Positions 36,643-46,034 of a DNA stretch of 64,000 nt are shown here, piece by piece. The translations under genes were made by a program, and so were the position numbers. Each line of letters starts with the position of its first letter. Positions within the stretch are counted from its first letter, which is position 1. The stretch is from Pedobacter sp. Lineage in GTDB: Bacteria > Bacteroidota > Bacteroidia > Sphingobacteriales > Sphingobacteriaceae. The notes under the pieces are model-generated. The model made no database searches and was not told the DNA's origin. It saw only the letters and a program-made list of their open reading frames with translations. The DNA is taken from assembly GCA_031119475.1 (NCBI GenBank), contig JAVHXV010000011.1:1-64000 (forward strand), given 5' to 3'.

Positions 36643-36870
36643 TTATTTTTTAAGGATGGCATAGATGCCAAATCCGAAACCAAACAATACCACAAGCGGG
36701 GCGATCAACGTTCGCCGCGTGTCGTAGATATCGCCATCAGCGCCCATCATCAATAGAAAACCGAGGACAACGATACCAATGCTGATCAAAAGCAACTGAT
36801 AGTTTTTTTTGGTAAAGACCAATTCTTGTTTATTGTCCTGTTTTACAGGCGCAGTATTTTTTTCAGCCAT
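36643..36870 (-). CDS. DUF3098 small membrane protein
   Basis: A 75-residue protein with two membrane helices (about 26-44 and 53-72), GFLLMMG and a short cytoplasmic N-terminus. It matches the DUF3098 family, found next to ftsX in Bacteroidota. The start overlaps the ftsX stop by one base. A role in division or envelope function is guessed from position only. Confidence 0.88.
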   Translation of the reverse strand: MAEKNTAPVKQDNKQELVFTKKNYQLLLISIGIVVLGFLLMMGADGDIYDTRRTLIAPLVVLFGFGFGIYAILKK

Positions 36871-37748
36871 TATCTATAGAGGTCGTAAAGTTTCAAACGT
36901 AAATATCTGCTTACCGCGAACCAGGTGCTGATGGCGGTAATAAAAATTCCAATGGCCAATAGGGCCACAAAAACAAATCCAAATTCGGTATAATTTTCCA
37001 GGATCTTGATTTCGCCCAGTTCTTTCTGTGCATAGATCAGCAATCCCAATAAAATAATGATGGCGATAAAAGCGGCAATGATCCCATGCAATGCGGCCAT
37101 CAGGATAAATGGCTTTCTGATGAAGTTTTTGGTTGCGCCCACCAATTGCATGCTTTTGATCAGGAATCGCTGTGAAAATATAGCTAACCTGATCGTATTG
37201 TTGATCAGTGCAACTGCGATGACCAATAAAATGATGGCAAATCCAAGTACGATCAGACTAATGGTATTGATGTTTTTATTGACCATATCGATCAATGAAC
37301 TTTGGTAGACTACCTCTTTAACGACCGGGTTTTTTTCGATCTTCTTTTTAAGGGCATCGATGTTCTGGTTATTGGCGTAATCGGCCTTCAGGTAGACATC
37401 GATTGTAGATAATAAGGGATTATACCCTAAAAAATCTACAAAATCTTCGCCCAAATCTTTGGTCAGGTTGTGCTGGGCTACCTCTTTGTTCACATATTGG
37501 GTCTGCTTGATGGCAGGTTCGCTGTCCAGTTCTTTTCGAAAAGCAAGGATGTCGGTCTCTTTCGCGCCTTCATCTACAATAATGTTCAACACAATATTCT
37601 CCTTGACGTAATTGGATAGGTTTTTGGCGTGGACGAGCATCAGGCCCAGCATGCCAAGCATCAACAAGACGAGGGCAATGCTGAAAATGGTAGAAATATA
37701 GATGGTCTTGGTCTTCTTTGCGGCCTCACTTACTTCGAATTCTTCCAT
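36870..37748 (-). CDS. ftsX: Cell-division protein FtsX
   Basis: A 292-residue permease-like protein that works with the FtsE ATPase at the division site to control peptidoglycan hydrolases. One membrane helix (about 22-45) is followed by an extracytoplasmic domain (ENIVLNIIVDEGAKETDI...) and three C-terminal helices with the FtsX core (LVIAVALINNTIRLAIFSQR read in parts). I start it at the ATG at 37748 (MEEFEVSEAAKK). The longer ORF to 38018 is a translation of a heptamer array (recurring LLSFIF) and is rejected. ftsE is not in the window. Confidence 0.95.
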   Translation of the reverse strand: MEEFEVSEAAKKTKTIYISTIFSIALVLLMLGMLGLMLVHAKNLSNYVKENIVLNIIVDEGAKETDILAFRKELDSEPAIKQTQYVNKEVAQHNLTKDLGEDFVDFLGYNPLLSTIDVYLKADYANNQNIDALKKKIEKNPVVKEVVYQSSLIDMVNKNINTISLIVLGFAIILLVIAVALINNTIRLAIFSQRFLIKSMQLVGATKNFIRKPFILMAALHGIIAAFIAIIILLGLLIYAQKELGEIKILENYTEFGFVFVALLAIGIFITAISTWFAVSRYLRLKLYDLYR

Positions 37749-38137
37749 TGATTTGTGTTTTTGTTTCTGCGAAAATAAGGAAAGATATGGTAAATTAAAA
37801 GTCTGGCTGATTGCTACTAGTCCAGAAGTCCAGAAGTCCAAGAGTCCATGGATGATCGTGAATAAATGGAGGACGAAAGATAAAAGACCAAAGATGAAAG
37901 ATAATAGACAAAAGATAAAAGATAATAGACAATAGATAAAAGACAATAGATGAAAGATAAAAGACGATAACCGATAAACAATTTCAACTGGATTGTCGCT
38001 ATCAGTTGTTGCTAACATCTCTTATCTCATATCTAACATCTCACATCTCACATTTCAAGTCCTACATCCAAGAGTGGCATAAGTTTTGCACCTTGAAGCA
38101 TTAACGCTGCTCAGATTGTTCACTTAAATCTAAATTC
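37749..38137. repeat. Heptamer arrays in the divergent ftsX / lipoprotein gap
   Basis: This 389-base gap has no gene. From about 37810 to 37850 it carries AGTCCAGA words; from about 37870 to 37970 GATAAAA, GACAATA, GATGAAA words in perfect 7-base register; from about 38012 to 38062 CATCTCA, TATCTAA words, also in register. The promoters of both genes must lie in what is left. Confidence 0.85.
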
Positions 38138-38563
38138 ATGAAAAAACAATTCGTAGTAGCGAGCCTGATCTTGCTTTTTGTTGCCAGTTTTACCGCTTGT
38201 AAAAAACAGGATGAAGAAACTAAACCGCTCCGTTCTAAAATGTTGGGCAAATGGCAGGTCAATAAGATTGATGTAACGACTTATACAGAAGCTGGCGTGC
38301 CAACAACGGTTTCGACCACTTATGCCGCAACAGACTACATTGATTTTAAGGATAACGAAAGCGATGATTTTGAGCTTGGCCTGGGGGCCAACAGGTCGGT
38401 CGGGAATTATAGCTCCGGTACCAACAATTCTTTTTATCTCGATTTTTCAGCTAAAGACCTCGATTGCAATGTCAATACGATATCGGCCAGCCAATTCCAG
38501 TTTACAGGGACCGTTGTAGGCTCAAATCCTAAAGTGACTGAAACCTATTACCTGAGCAGGTAG
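38138..38563 (+). CDS. Putative lipoprotein, lipocalin-like
   Basis: A 141-residue exported lipoprotein: hydrophobic start and lipobox FTAC with the modified Cys at residue 21, followed by KKQDEE. The body is beta-rich, with a short acidic stretch and KMLGKWQVNKI as in lipocalin-like lipoproteins of Bacteroidota. The family assignment is tentative. Stands alone between repeat arrays. Confidence 0.75.
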   Translation: MKKQFVVASLILLFVASFTACKKQDEETKPLRSKMLGKWQVNKIDVTTYTEAGVPTTVSTTYAATDYIDFKDNESDDFELGLGANRSVGNYSSGTNNSFYLDFSAKDLDCNVNTISASQFQFTGTVVGSNPKVTETYYLSR

Positions 38564-38569
38564 TGGCGT

Positions 38570-38613
38570 TTGGCGTTTAGCGTTTGGTGTTTGGTGTTTG
38601 GCGTTGAGTGGGG
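38570..38613. repeat. Heptamer array GCGTTTG
   Basis: Six units GCGTTTG, GCGTTTA, GCGTTTG, GTGTTTG, GTGTTTG, GCGTTGA in perfect register, straight after the stop codon of the lipoprotein gene. Confidence 0.85.
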
Positions 38614-38817
38614 CATTACAGACAGACTACAAAGACACGAAGTTCACCAAATCAATTGATGTGTGTTCTTTGTGCCTTTGTGGTTAACAAGGGTTTTGAT
38701 TACCACCACCACACTAAGGCGCAAAGTTTTATTGATCCTTGATCCGTTATGCGTTTTAACTATGAGATGGCGTTTTTTATGCTTATTTTCGCAACGTTTT
38801 AAGCAAGCGCAGAATCA

Positions 38818-41637
38818 ATGGACTATCAATTTAAAGAGATCGAACAGAAGTGGCAACAGTATTGGGCTGAACACCGCACCTTCAGAGCAGATACAACGTC
38901 AAATAAGCCAAAATATTATGTTTTAGATATGTTTCCCTATCCATCTGGAGCCGGATTGCATGTCGGACACCCACTTGGTTATATCGCTTCAGATATTTTT
39001 TCGAGGTACAAAAGGCTGAAAGGTTTCAATGTACTCCATCCCATGGGCTATGATTCATTTGGCCTGCCTGCAGAACAATACGCGATCCAGACGGGTCAAC
39101 ATCCCGCGGTAACCACTGAAGCCAATGTGGCTACCTATCGCCGCCAACTGGACCAGATCGGTTTTTCATTCGATTGGAGCAGGGAAGTGCGCACCAGTGA
39201 TCCAGCTTACTACAAGTGGACGCAATGGATTTTTATGCAGCTGTTTAATTCCTGGTACAACCTGGAGACGAATAAGGCCGAAGACATCAGCACACTGATC
39301 GAAAAATTCAATGCCGCCGGCAACAGCGAGGTAAAGGCGGTATGTGATGAAGATACCTTGGATTTTATGCCATCTGATTGGGCAAATTTTTCTGAAGAGG
39401 AAAAACAGACCGAATTGCTAAAATATAGGCTCACCTACCTCAAAGAAAGTACCGTAAACTGGTGCCCCGCCTTGGGAACAGTGTTGGCCAATGATGAAGT
39501 GAAGGATGGATTTTCTGAACGCGGTGGACATCCGGTAGAACAGAAGAAAATGATGCAATGGAGCATGCGGATTTCTGCCTATGCCGAACGTTTGCTCCAG
39601 GGATTGGATGCGATCGACTGGCCTGAACCGATCAAGGAAATGCAGCGCAACTGGATCGGCAAAAGTGTTGGGGCCAGCGTTAAGTTTAGCGTAGCGCGTG
39701 GGGCGTCTAGCGGTGCAGTGCCAGACGCAGATCGCCAAACGCAATGCGATATTGAGGTTTTCACCACCCGTGTAGACACCATTTTTGGCGTTTCATTTAT
39801 TGTATTGGCGCCAGAACATGAACTGGTAGCACATTTAACTACCGATGGACAGCGTTCGTCTGTAGAAAATTATATCGCCCAGACCAAAAAGAAATCTGAA
39901 CTTGACCGTATGGCCGATACCAAAACTGTGTCTGGCGCTTTTACGGGAAGTTATGTAATCAACCCTGTCAACCAGGAAAAAGTTCCGATCTGGATTGCAG
40001 ATTATGTGTTGGCCGGTTATGGAACGGGTGCAGTGATGGGCGTGCCAAGCGGCGACCAGCGCGATTGGTTGTTTGCTACACATTTTAACCTGCCGATTAT
40101 CCAGATCCTTGATGCACAAAAAGACATCGCCATCGAGGCGGATGCCACCAAACAGGGAAAATACATCAACTCAGGGTTTATCAACGGATTGTCCTATGCA
40201 GAAGCCATTGCCAAGCTCAATGATTGGCTGGTCGAGGAAAAAGTGGGCAGGCCGAAGGTAAACTACCGCATGCGTGATGCCATTTTTGGTCGCCAACGTT
40301 ATTGGGGAGAGCCTATTCCGGTATATTTTAAGGACGGATTGCCTTACCTGATCAACGAGGAAGAGCTGCCCTTGGTATTGCCAGAAATCGATAAATACCT
40401 GCCGACCGAAAGTGGAGAGCCACCTTTGGGAAGGGCTACAGATTGGACTTATGATAACGAATACGAATATGAGCTGAGTACCATGCCGGGCTGGGCAGGC
40501 AGCAGCTGGTATTGGTACCGCTACATGGATGCCCATAATAACGATGCCTTTGCTTCAGAAGAGGCTGTAGCGTATTGGAAAGATGTTGATCTGTACATTG
40601 GAGGAGCAGAGCATGCCACTGGACACTTATTATATAGCCGTTTTTGGAACAAATTTCTGAAAGATTTGGGCCATGTGCAGGAAGAAGAGCCATTTAAAAA
40701 GCTGATCAACCAGGGGATGATCCAGGGGAGGAGCAACTTTGTCTATCGGATAATTGATTCTGAAGGTAAAGGGACAAATCAATTTGTTTCTTATGGATTA
40801 AGAAAAGATTTCAAGACTTCTGCACTGCATGTAGATGTCAACATTGTAGAGAACGATGTTTTAAATATTGAAAAATTCAAAGCTTTCAGGCCTGAATTTG
40901 CCGCTGCGGAATTCATTCTCGAAAATGGCAGATACGTTTGTGGCGTTGAGGTCGAAAAAATGTCAAAGTCAAAGTTCAATGTAGTCAATCCAGACGACCT
41001 GATCAGGAGTTATGGGGCCGACACTTTGCGCATGTACGAGATGTTCTTGGGTCCCTTGGAGCAGAGTAAGCCATGGAATACCAATGGTATTGAAGGTGTA
41101 TTTAAGTTCTTGCGCAAGTTCTGGCGCCTTTTCCATAACGAAGAATGGGCATTCCATGTCAATGATTCGATCCCAAGCAAAGCCGAACTGAAGGCCCTGC
41201 ATAAGATTATCAAAAAGGTGCAGGATGATATCGAACGTTTTTCGTTCAACACATCTGTATCGAGTTTTATGATCGCCGTAAATGAGCTTACCGACCTGAA
41301 ATGTAAAAATCGTCAGGTTTTGGAAGACCTGGTCATTGTACTTTCTCCGTATGCGCCGCACATCTGTGAAGAATTATGGTCGCTGTTGGGCAATGAAAAC
41401 CTTTCCACTGCCACTTATCCAACTTTTAATCCTGAATATCTTGCAGAAGATACTTTTGCCTATCCGATTTCGGTGAATGGGAAAATGAAAATGAACCTCG
41501 ACATGAGCTTGGCGCTTGACGAGAACGGTGTAAGGGAACTGGTATTGGCCAACGAACAGGTAAAAGGCTATCTCGAAGGCAAGGAACCTAAAAAGCTGAT
41601 TTTCGTAAAAGGAAAAATCGTGAACATTGTGGTATAG
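38818..41637 (+). CDS. leuS: Leucyl-tRNA synthetase
   Basis: A 939-residue class I aminoacyl-tRNA synthetase. The HIGH-type motif is [14 protein letters not shown] (about 40-55), the KMSKS motif is VEKMSKSKF (about 715-725), with the editing (CP1) domain between ([28 protein letters not shown]). Just before KMSKS is an extra segment (about 640-705) that is normal for the Bacteroidota-type enzyme. Cytoplasmic, essential. The gene is flanked by repeat-rich gaps on both sides. Confidence 0.97.
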   Translation: MDYQFKEIEQKWQQYWAEHRTFRADTTSNKPKYYVLDMFPYPSGAGLHVGHPLGYIASDIFSRYKRLKGFNVLHPMGYDSFGLPAEQYAIQTGQHPAVTTEANVATYRRQLDQIGFSFDWSREVRTSDPAYYKWTQWIFMQLFNSWYNLETNKAEDISTLIEKFNAAGNSEVKAVCDEDTLDFMPSDWANFSEEEKQTELLKYRLTYLKESTVNWCPALGTVLANDEVKDGFSERGGHPVEQKKMMQWSMRISAYAERLLQGLDAIDWPEPIKEMQRNWIGKSVGASVKFSVARGASSGAVPDADRQTQCDIEVFTTRVDTIFGVSFIVLAPEHELVAHLTTDGQRSSVENYIAQTKKKSELDRMADTKTVSGAFTGSYVINPVNQEKVPIWIADYVLAGYGTGAVMGVPSGDQRDWLFATHFNLPIIQILDAQKDIAIEADATKQGKYINSGFINGLSYAEAIAKLNDWLVEEKVGRPKVNYRMRDAIFGRQRYWGEPIPVYFKDGLPYLINEEELPLVLPEIDKYLPTESGEPPLGRATDWTYDNEYEYELSTMPGWAGSSWYWYRYMDAHNNDAFASEEAVAYWKDVDLYIGGAEHATGHLLYSRFWNKFLKDLGHVQEEEPFKKLINQGMIQGRSNFVYRIIDSEGKGTNQFVSYGLRKDFKTSALHVDVNIVENDVLNIEKFKAFRPEFAAAEFILENGRYVCGVEVEKMSKSKFNVVNPDDLIRSYGADTLRMYEMFLGPLEQSKPWNTNGIEGVFKFLRKFWRLFHNEEWAFHVNDSIPSKAELKALHKIIKKVQDDIERFSFNTSVSSFMIAVNELTDLKCKNRQVLEDLVIVLSPYAPHICEELWSLLGNENLSTATYPTFNPEYLAEDTFAYPISVNGKMKMNLDMSLALDENGVRELVLANEQVKGYLEGKEPKKLIFVKGKIVNIVV

Positions 41638-41999
41638 TTGAAGTTAAAAGTTAAAAGTTGAAAGTTGAAAAGTTGAAAAGTTGTCCCAAAGGGATGCCTG
41701 TGGCAAAGGTTTAAAGTTGTGCCGAAGGCTCCGCGGGAGTTCTTAGGATATCTTTATAGGGAATGCATTGATTCTGTCTTGATACCTGATACTTGATACT
41801 TGATACCTGTTACCTGATACTTGATATCCGAATGCTACAGAGATACCTCGCAAGCTCGGTATGGCAATCCACAATTACTTTTCGCATGCCCTATACCTTT
41901 TGCGCTTTGCATTGATGCCTGATCCCTCAATTTTTTACTTTCGATCTGTGATATTTCCTTTTTTTTAGCGAATAATAGTGAAAAGATGATCCACCATTC
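41638..41999. repeat. Gap with heptamer arrays (GTTGAAA; TTGATAC)
   Basis: In this 362-base gap, 41639-41680 consists of GTTAAAA/GTTGAAA(A) words and 41778-41828 of CTGATAC/TTGATAC words in 7-base register. The latter is the reverse complement of the GTATCAG words at 56485-56600. No gene and no clear terminator hairpin. Confidence 0.8.
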
Positions 42000-42503
42000 A
42001 TGCAGTACGCCCCCTCCACATTAGATTTTACCCAAGTTATTGAAGCCAACAAGCGATTGATATTTAAGATCTGCACGGCTTATTGCAAAAATACCGATGA
42101 ACGGGAAGATCTGGCACAGGAAATTATTTTTCAGCTATGGAAATCGTGGGGAAAGTATAATGCTTCGGTCAAATTATCGACATGGATGTACCGGATTGCC
42201 CTGAATGTGGCCATTTCCTCTTACCGTAAGGAACAAAAACGGGCCAGTACGGAATTAATAGGCGATCAATTATTTGAAATCGCCGATGAAAACCTACAGG
42301 ATGGCCTATCTGAACATTTAGACGATCTACAGCATTTTATCAACGAATTGAAAGTGCTGGATAAGGCTCTGATGCTCTTGTATCTGGAGGAAAAATCACA
42401 TCAGGAAATCGCGGAGATCATCGGGATTACGCCCACAAATGTGGCCACAAAGATTGGCCGCATAAAGGAACAATTGAGACAAAAATTTTCAAAGCTAAAG
42501 TAA
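42000..42503 (+). CDS. ECF-type RNA polymerase sigma factor
   Basis: A 167-residue sigma factor. Region 2 (about 15-85) has DEREDLAQEIIFQLWKSW and WMYRIALNVAISSYRK; region 4 (about 110-160) has the helix-turn-helix EEKSHQEIAEIIGITPTNVATKIGRIKEQL (read in parts). It ends one base before the next gene, which encodes a membrane protein and is probably its anti-sigma or accessory partner. Confidence 0.93.
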   Translation: MQYAPSTLDFTQVIEANKRLIFKICTAYCKNTDEREDLAQEIIFQLWKSWGKYNASVKLSTWMYRIALNVAISSYRKEQKRASTELIGDQLFEIADENLQDGLSEHLDDLQHFINELKVLDKALMLLYLEEKSHQEIAEIIGITPTNVATKIGRIKEQLRQKFSKLK

Positions 42504-42504
42504 A

Positions 42505-43149
42505 ATGGAAAACACCGAAATCCTGAAACTGTGGAAACAGTATGATGAAAAACTAGAAAAAAACCTATCGTTAAATCAGCGCATCATTAGCGAATTGCAA
42601 CAACAAAAGGCAAAAAAAGCATTGACGCCAGTCAAAAGGATAAAGTGGGGTGCCGTTTTGATCGGAATCATTTATATTGGCTTTTTAGGATGGGGATTGT
42701 ACCATTTATGGCCGAGCCAACAGGTTTTTCTATTGGGTTCAATAACAGGACATCTGTTATTTTGTATTGCTGCAATTATCCTTTATCTCCGCCAACTGAT
42801 CGTTATCCATGAAATTGACGTGAGCGAAAATATCATCCACATCCAACAGCGTCTTGCTTTGTTACAAACATCAACGGTCAAAGTCGTAGCCCTTTGCTTG
42901 TTGCAACTGCCGCTCTTTAGTACTTTCAACATTACGCTAAGCCTGATCAACGACAGGCCGTTTCATTTTTGGCTCATCCAAATGCCAATTGTTGCACTTT
43001 TTACCGTTATGGGGCTGTGGCTATATATTAATGTCCATCCCAGGAACGCAGATAAAAGGTGGTTCAGAATCTTATTCTGTGGCTCAGAATGGTCATCGAT
43101 TCTCAGGGCGGGCAAATTGTTAAAAGAAATCGATGAACTGGTTCATTAG
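42505..43149 (+). CDS. Membrane protein, probable anti-sigma or accessory partner of the ECF sigma factor
   Basis: A 214-residue protein. A basic/polar cytoplasmic N-terminus (about 1-45) is followed by about four membrane helices (47-67, 75-95, 130-150, 155-175) and a C-terminal polar tail. The N-terminal start NTEILKLWKQYDEKL is the pattern of Bacteroidota proteins encoded directly behind ECF sigma factors. No anti-sigma domain is proven; the role follows from position and topology. Confidence 0.7.
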   Translation: MENTEILKLWKQYDEKLEKNLSLNQRIISELQQQKAKKALTPVKRIKWGAVLIGIIYIGFLGWGLYHLWPSQQVFLLGSITGHLLFCIAAIILYLRQLIVIHEIDVSENIIHIQQRLALLQTSTVKVVALCLLQLPLFSTFNITLSLINDRPFHFWLIQMPIVALFTVMGLWLYINVHPRNADKRWFRILFCGSEWSSILRAGKLLKEIDELVH

Positions 43150-43272
43150 ATCATTTCGTCACTATTCATTCAGTCATTCCTTTAATTGTTAGGAGATTTA
43201 TCGGCATCCAAGTAACCAATGACTAATGACCAATGATTAATTAACCAATGACCAGTAAACAATGATTTACCG
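43150..43272. repeat. Degenerate heptamer array CAATGAC / TAATGAC
   Basis: Units of CAATGAC, TAATGAC, CAATGAT, CCAATGAC with 7-8 base spacing between about 43217 and 43268; a weaker TCATTC part precedes. Confidence 0.65.
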
Positions 43273-43344
43273 CCAAAAATTTACCATTCACCGGATTTTT
43301 TGTACAGGCCATCAGAAATGATGTTAAAACGGTGTAACAAAATC

Positions 43345-43352
43345 TATTTTTG
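43345..43352 (+). promoter_or_regulatory. Candidate -7 box of the outer-membrane receptor gene
   Basis: TATTTTTG matches TAnnTTTG exactly, 34 bases before the ATG at 43387. A -33 TTTG at the usual spacing is missing. Confidence 0.45.
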
Positions 43353-43386
43353 TAAGACTAAACAAACAAATAAACAATCATATCAA

Positions 43387-45780
43387 ATGAAAAGAATTCT
43401 ACTTTTAGCGCTTACATTATTGATCATGTCGAATGTAAAGGCCCAATTCCCGATGGGGGGTAGTGGTGCGCCAAAAATCGCAGGACGTGTGACGGTAAGT
43501 GTGGTCGACTCGGTTACCAAAAAGCCAATCGATTATGCTACGGTTTCCCTGGCGAAGACAAAAGATGGAAAAACCATAAATGGTGGTGTAACAGATGAAA
43601 AAGGTAAAGTAGTACTTTCTAACGTTAACCCTGATGAATACAAATTGACGGTAGGTTTCATTGGTTACAAAGCAAAGGTCATCGTTATCAAAACAACGCC
43701 GGAACGCCCAGATTACAGTGCCGGGACAATTTCATTAGCGCCTAGCGAAAGTACCTTAAATACCGTAAATGTGGTGGGTACGAAAGCCGTTATCGAAAAC
43801 AAGATCGACCGCATGGTCTATAATGCAGAAGCGGATGCTACCAATGCGGGTGGCGATGCAACCGATGTGATGCGTAAAGTACCGATGCTGTCTGTAGATA
43901 TCAACGGAAATGTACAATTAAGGGGCAGCGCGGTTAAGGTGTTGATCAACGGCAAGCCAAGCGGAACAATGGCCAATAGCGTGGCCGATGCATTAAAAAT
44001 GCTTCCTGCCGATCAGATCAAAAGCGTGGAAGTCATCACCAGTCCATCGGCAAAATATGATGCCGAGGGGTCAGGAGGGATCATCAACATCATTACCAAA
44101 AAGAGCAATGCGCAGGGCGTAAGCGGAAGTGTCAATGCTACAGCAGGTACGCGTCAAAATACGGGATCATTTAACCTCACCGCAAAAACAGGCCGCCTGA
44201 GCATGAATACTGCCTTAGGTACCATGTTGGCCTATCCGCAAGAATCAAGGGTAATCTTCTATAACCAAACGCCTACAAGTTCGGTCTTGCAAGACGGTAC
44301 CTCAGATTGGAGCCGCCAGATGTTTAATGGAAGCTTGGGCCTGGACTACGATTTCAATGCTTACAACAACTTGAGTACGAATGCCAAGTATAACCGTTTT
44401 TACAATGGTGGTCCAGGCCGCTCTCTGGTAACGAATAATGGCGTAGCTGGTGCGATTGTGAGCACAACCGACATGTCGAATGGTAATCTAGATTGGAATG
44501 TTGACTATAGGTTGACCAGCAAGAAGCAAGGAGAAGAGTTTTCTATATCTGGCATGTTGATCAACGGAAGAAATAGCAACGAATTTACCAATGAGTATCA
44601 GGTAACAGGATTTCCGACCAGCGCACTCATGAGCAATAACGTAGGAAAAAACAGGGAATACATTGCACAAACAGATTATGTTTATCCCATCAACAAATCG
44701 GTAACATTCGAAGTGGGTGCAAAAGGAATTTTTAGAAATATCCAAAGTGAATATGGCGGTGGTTCGGCACAGGATTTTGATTATGACCAGAATGTTGGCG
44801 CCGTATATTCCACCATTGCTTTTCCATTGACCAAAAAAATACAATTTAAAGGCGGGGTGAGGGGAGAATATACTGCCATAGATTTCTCTAATAGCAAAAA
44901 TGATTATTTCAATCTTTTCCCTAGCGCGGTGATTTCGCAATCGCTCAAAGGCGGTGCAACTACCTTGAAATTGAGCTATAACCGTAGGATCCAACGTCCT
45001 AGCTTGAGCTACTTGAACCCTTTCCTGAATGAGAGCAATCAATTTAGCGTTTTCCAGGGCAATCCTTATCTTAAGCCTGAGCTGAGCGATAACCTGGAGT
45101 TTGGTTATTCTACTTTTATCAAGGGCTCGATCATCAATGCTTCGGTATTTTATCGCAGTACAAAAAATATTATCGAGAACATCAATAAAGAAGGCACAGC
45201 GGGAAGGATCCTGACCACATTTGATAACGTAGGCACGACCCAAAGTTTTGGATTCAATGTGTTCGCCTCTTACAATCCACTTCCAAAATGGACGTTGATG
45301 AGCAACATCGGACTGAATACCTATGAGATCAACAGTATGTTGTTGGGAAAAAATAAGGACACCAAACTGAATTATAACTTTTTCTTCCGTTCGGCCAATT
45401 CATTTAAACAGGGCTGGAACCTAGAGTTCTTTGGTGTGGTGAACTCACCTCGTTATACTTACCAAAGTAAAACGCAAGCCATGTTCTTCTATGGTAGTGC
45501 CGTAAAGAAAGATATCTTTAAGAAAAAGGGAACAATCGGTGTAAACGTGCTGAATCCGTTCAATCGTGACCTGCACATCAAAACTGAAACTGATGCTGGA
45601 ACGAACTTCCAAAGTCAGAATATCTATTATCCATTGCGATCGTTCGGCTTGAATTTTAGTTACAATTTTGGAAAACTGAAGTTTACCGAAAAGAAAAAGA
45701 TCAAAAACGACGATGTGAAGCAAGACCAGCAGCAACAGGGCGGTGGCCAAATGGGCGGCATGGGCGGCTCAGGCAGATAA
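43387..45780 (+). CDS. Outer-membrane beta-barrel / TonB-receptor-like protein
   Basis: A 797-residue protein with signal peptide (residues 1-19, NVKAQ), a carboxypeptidase-regulatory-like domain (about 35-125: GRVTVSVVDS...IDYATVSL...GFIGYKAKV), a plug domain (about 140-240: GGDATDVMRKVPMLSVD, EVITSPSAKYDAEGSGGIIN, read in parts) and a barrel of about 550 residues. A Gly/Gln-rich tail closes it. The start is the ATG at 43387, which gives the signal peptide; the ORF start at 43300 does not. It follows the sigma factor pair, which might control it, but the separate -7 box and the repeat gap speak against one transcript. Confidence 0.88.
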   Translation: MKRILLLALTLLIMSNVKAQFPMGGSGAPKIAGRVTVSVVDSVTKKPIDYATVSLAKTKDGKTINGGVTDEKGKVVLSNVNPDEYKLTVGFIGYKAKVIVIKTTPERPDYSAGTISLAPSESTLNTVNVVGTKAVIENKIDRMVYNAEADATNAGGDATDVMRKVPMLSVDINGNVQLRGSAVKVLINGKPSGTMANSVADALKMLPADQIKSVEVITSPSAKYDAEGSGGIINIITKKSNAQGVSGSVNATAGTRQNTGSFNLTAKTGRLSMNTALGTMLAYPQESRVIFYNQTPTSSVLQDGTSDWSRQMFNGSLGLDYDFNAYNNLSTNAKYNRFYNGGPGRSLVTNNGVAGAIVSTTDMSNGNLDWNVDYRLTSKKQGEEFSISGMLINGRNSNEFTNEYQVTGFPTSALMSNNVGKNREYIAQTDYVYPINKSVTFEVGAKGIFRNIQSEYGGGSAQDFDYDQNVGAVYSTIAFPLTKKIQFKGGVRGEYTAIDFSNSKNDYFNLFPSAVISQSLKGGATTLKLSYNRRIQRPSLSYLNPFLNESNQFSVFQGNPYLKPELSDNLEFGYSTFIKGSIINASVFYRSTKNIIENINKEGTAGRILTTFDNVGTTQSFGFNVFASYNPLPKWTLMSNIGLNTYEINSMLLGKNKDTKLNYNFFFRSANSFKQGWNLEFFGVVNSPRYTYQSKTQAMFFYGSAVKKDIFKKKGTIGVNVLNPFNRDLHIKTETDAGTNFQSQNIYYPLRSFGLNFSYNFGKLKFTEKKKIKNDDVKQDQQQQGGGQMGGMGGSGR

Positions 45781-45815
45781 AAAAAAGGCTCTCCGGTTTC
45801 GGGGAGCTTTTTTTT
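45779..45815 (+). terminator. Terminator after the receptor gene
   Basis: GCTCTCC and GGGGAGC form the stem (one G-T pair), A run before and T run after. It begins at the stop codon. Confidence 0.85.
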
Positions 45816-45817
45816 AA

Positions 45818-46034
45818 GTTGAAGGTTCAAAGTTGAAGGTTCAAAGTTGAAGGTTTAAAGTTGAAGGTTTAAAGTTGAAGGTTTAAAGTTGAAGGTTCAA
45901 AGTCTAAAGCAGAAAACAGCGGCCGAAACCTAAATCTCTAAACAACTAACAACAAAACATCTAACAATTAACCAATTAAACAATTAAACAATTAAACAAT
46001 TAACCAATTAACCAATTAACCAGTTAACCAAAAA
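45818..46034. repeat. Heptamer array GTTGAAG/GTTCAAA, then octamer ACAATTAA
   Basis: About twelve units alternate GTTGAAG with GTTCAAA or GTTTAAA in perfect register (45818-45905). From about 45960 to 46030 the array continues with ACAATTAA / CCAATTAA octamers, the same words as at 6310-6420 and 62728-62765. It fills the gap between convergent genes. Confidence 0.9.

Noticed and set aside
37749..38018. N-terminal extension of FtsX by 90 residues with recurring LLSFIF
   Set aside because: It is a translation of the GATAAAA heptamer array (seven-residue period = three heptamers). The ATG at 37748 gives a normal FtsX.
44488..45243. 251-residue minus-strand ORF
   Set aside because: Antisense to the barrel domain of the receptor gene; shadow of its codon pattern.
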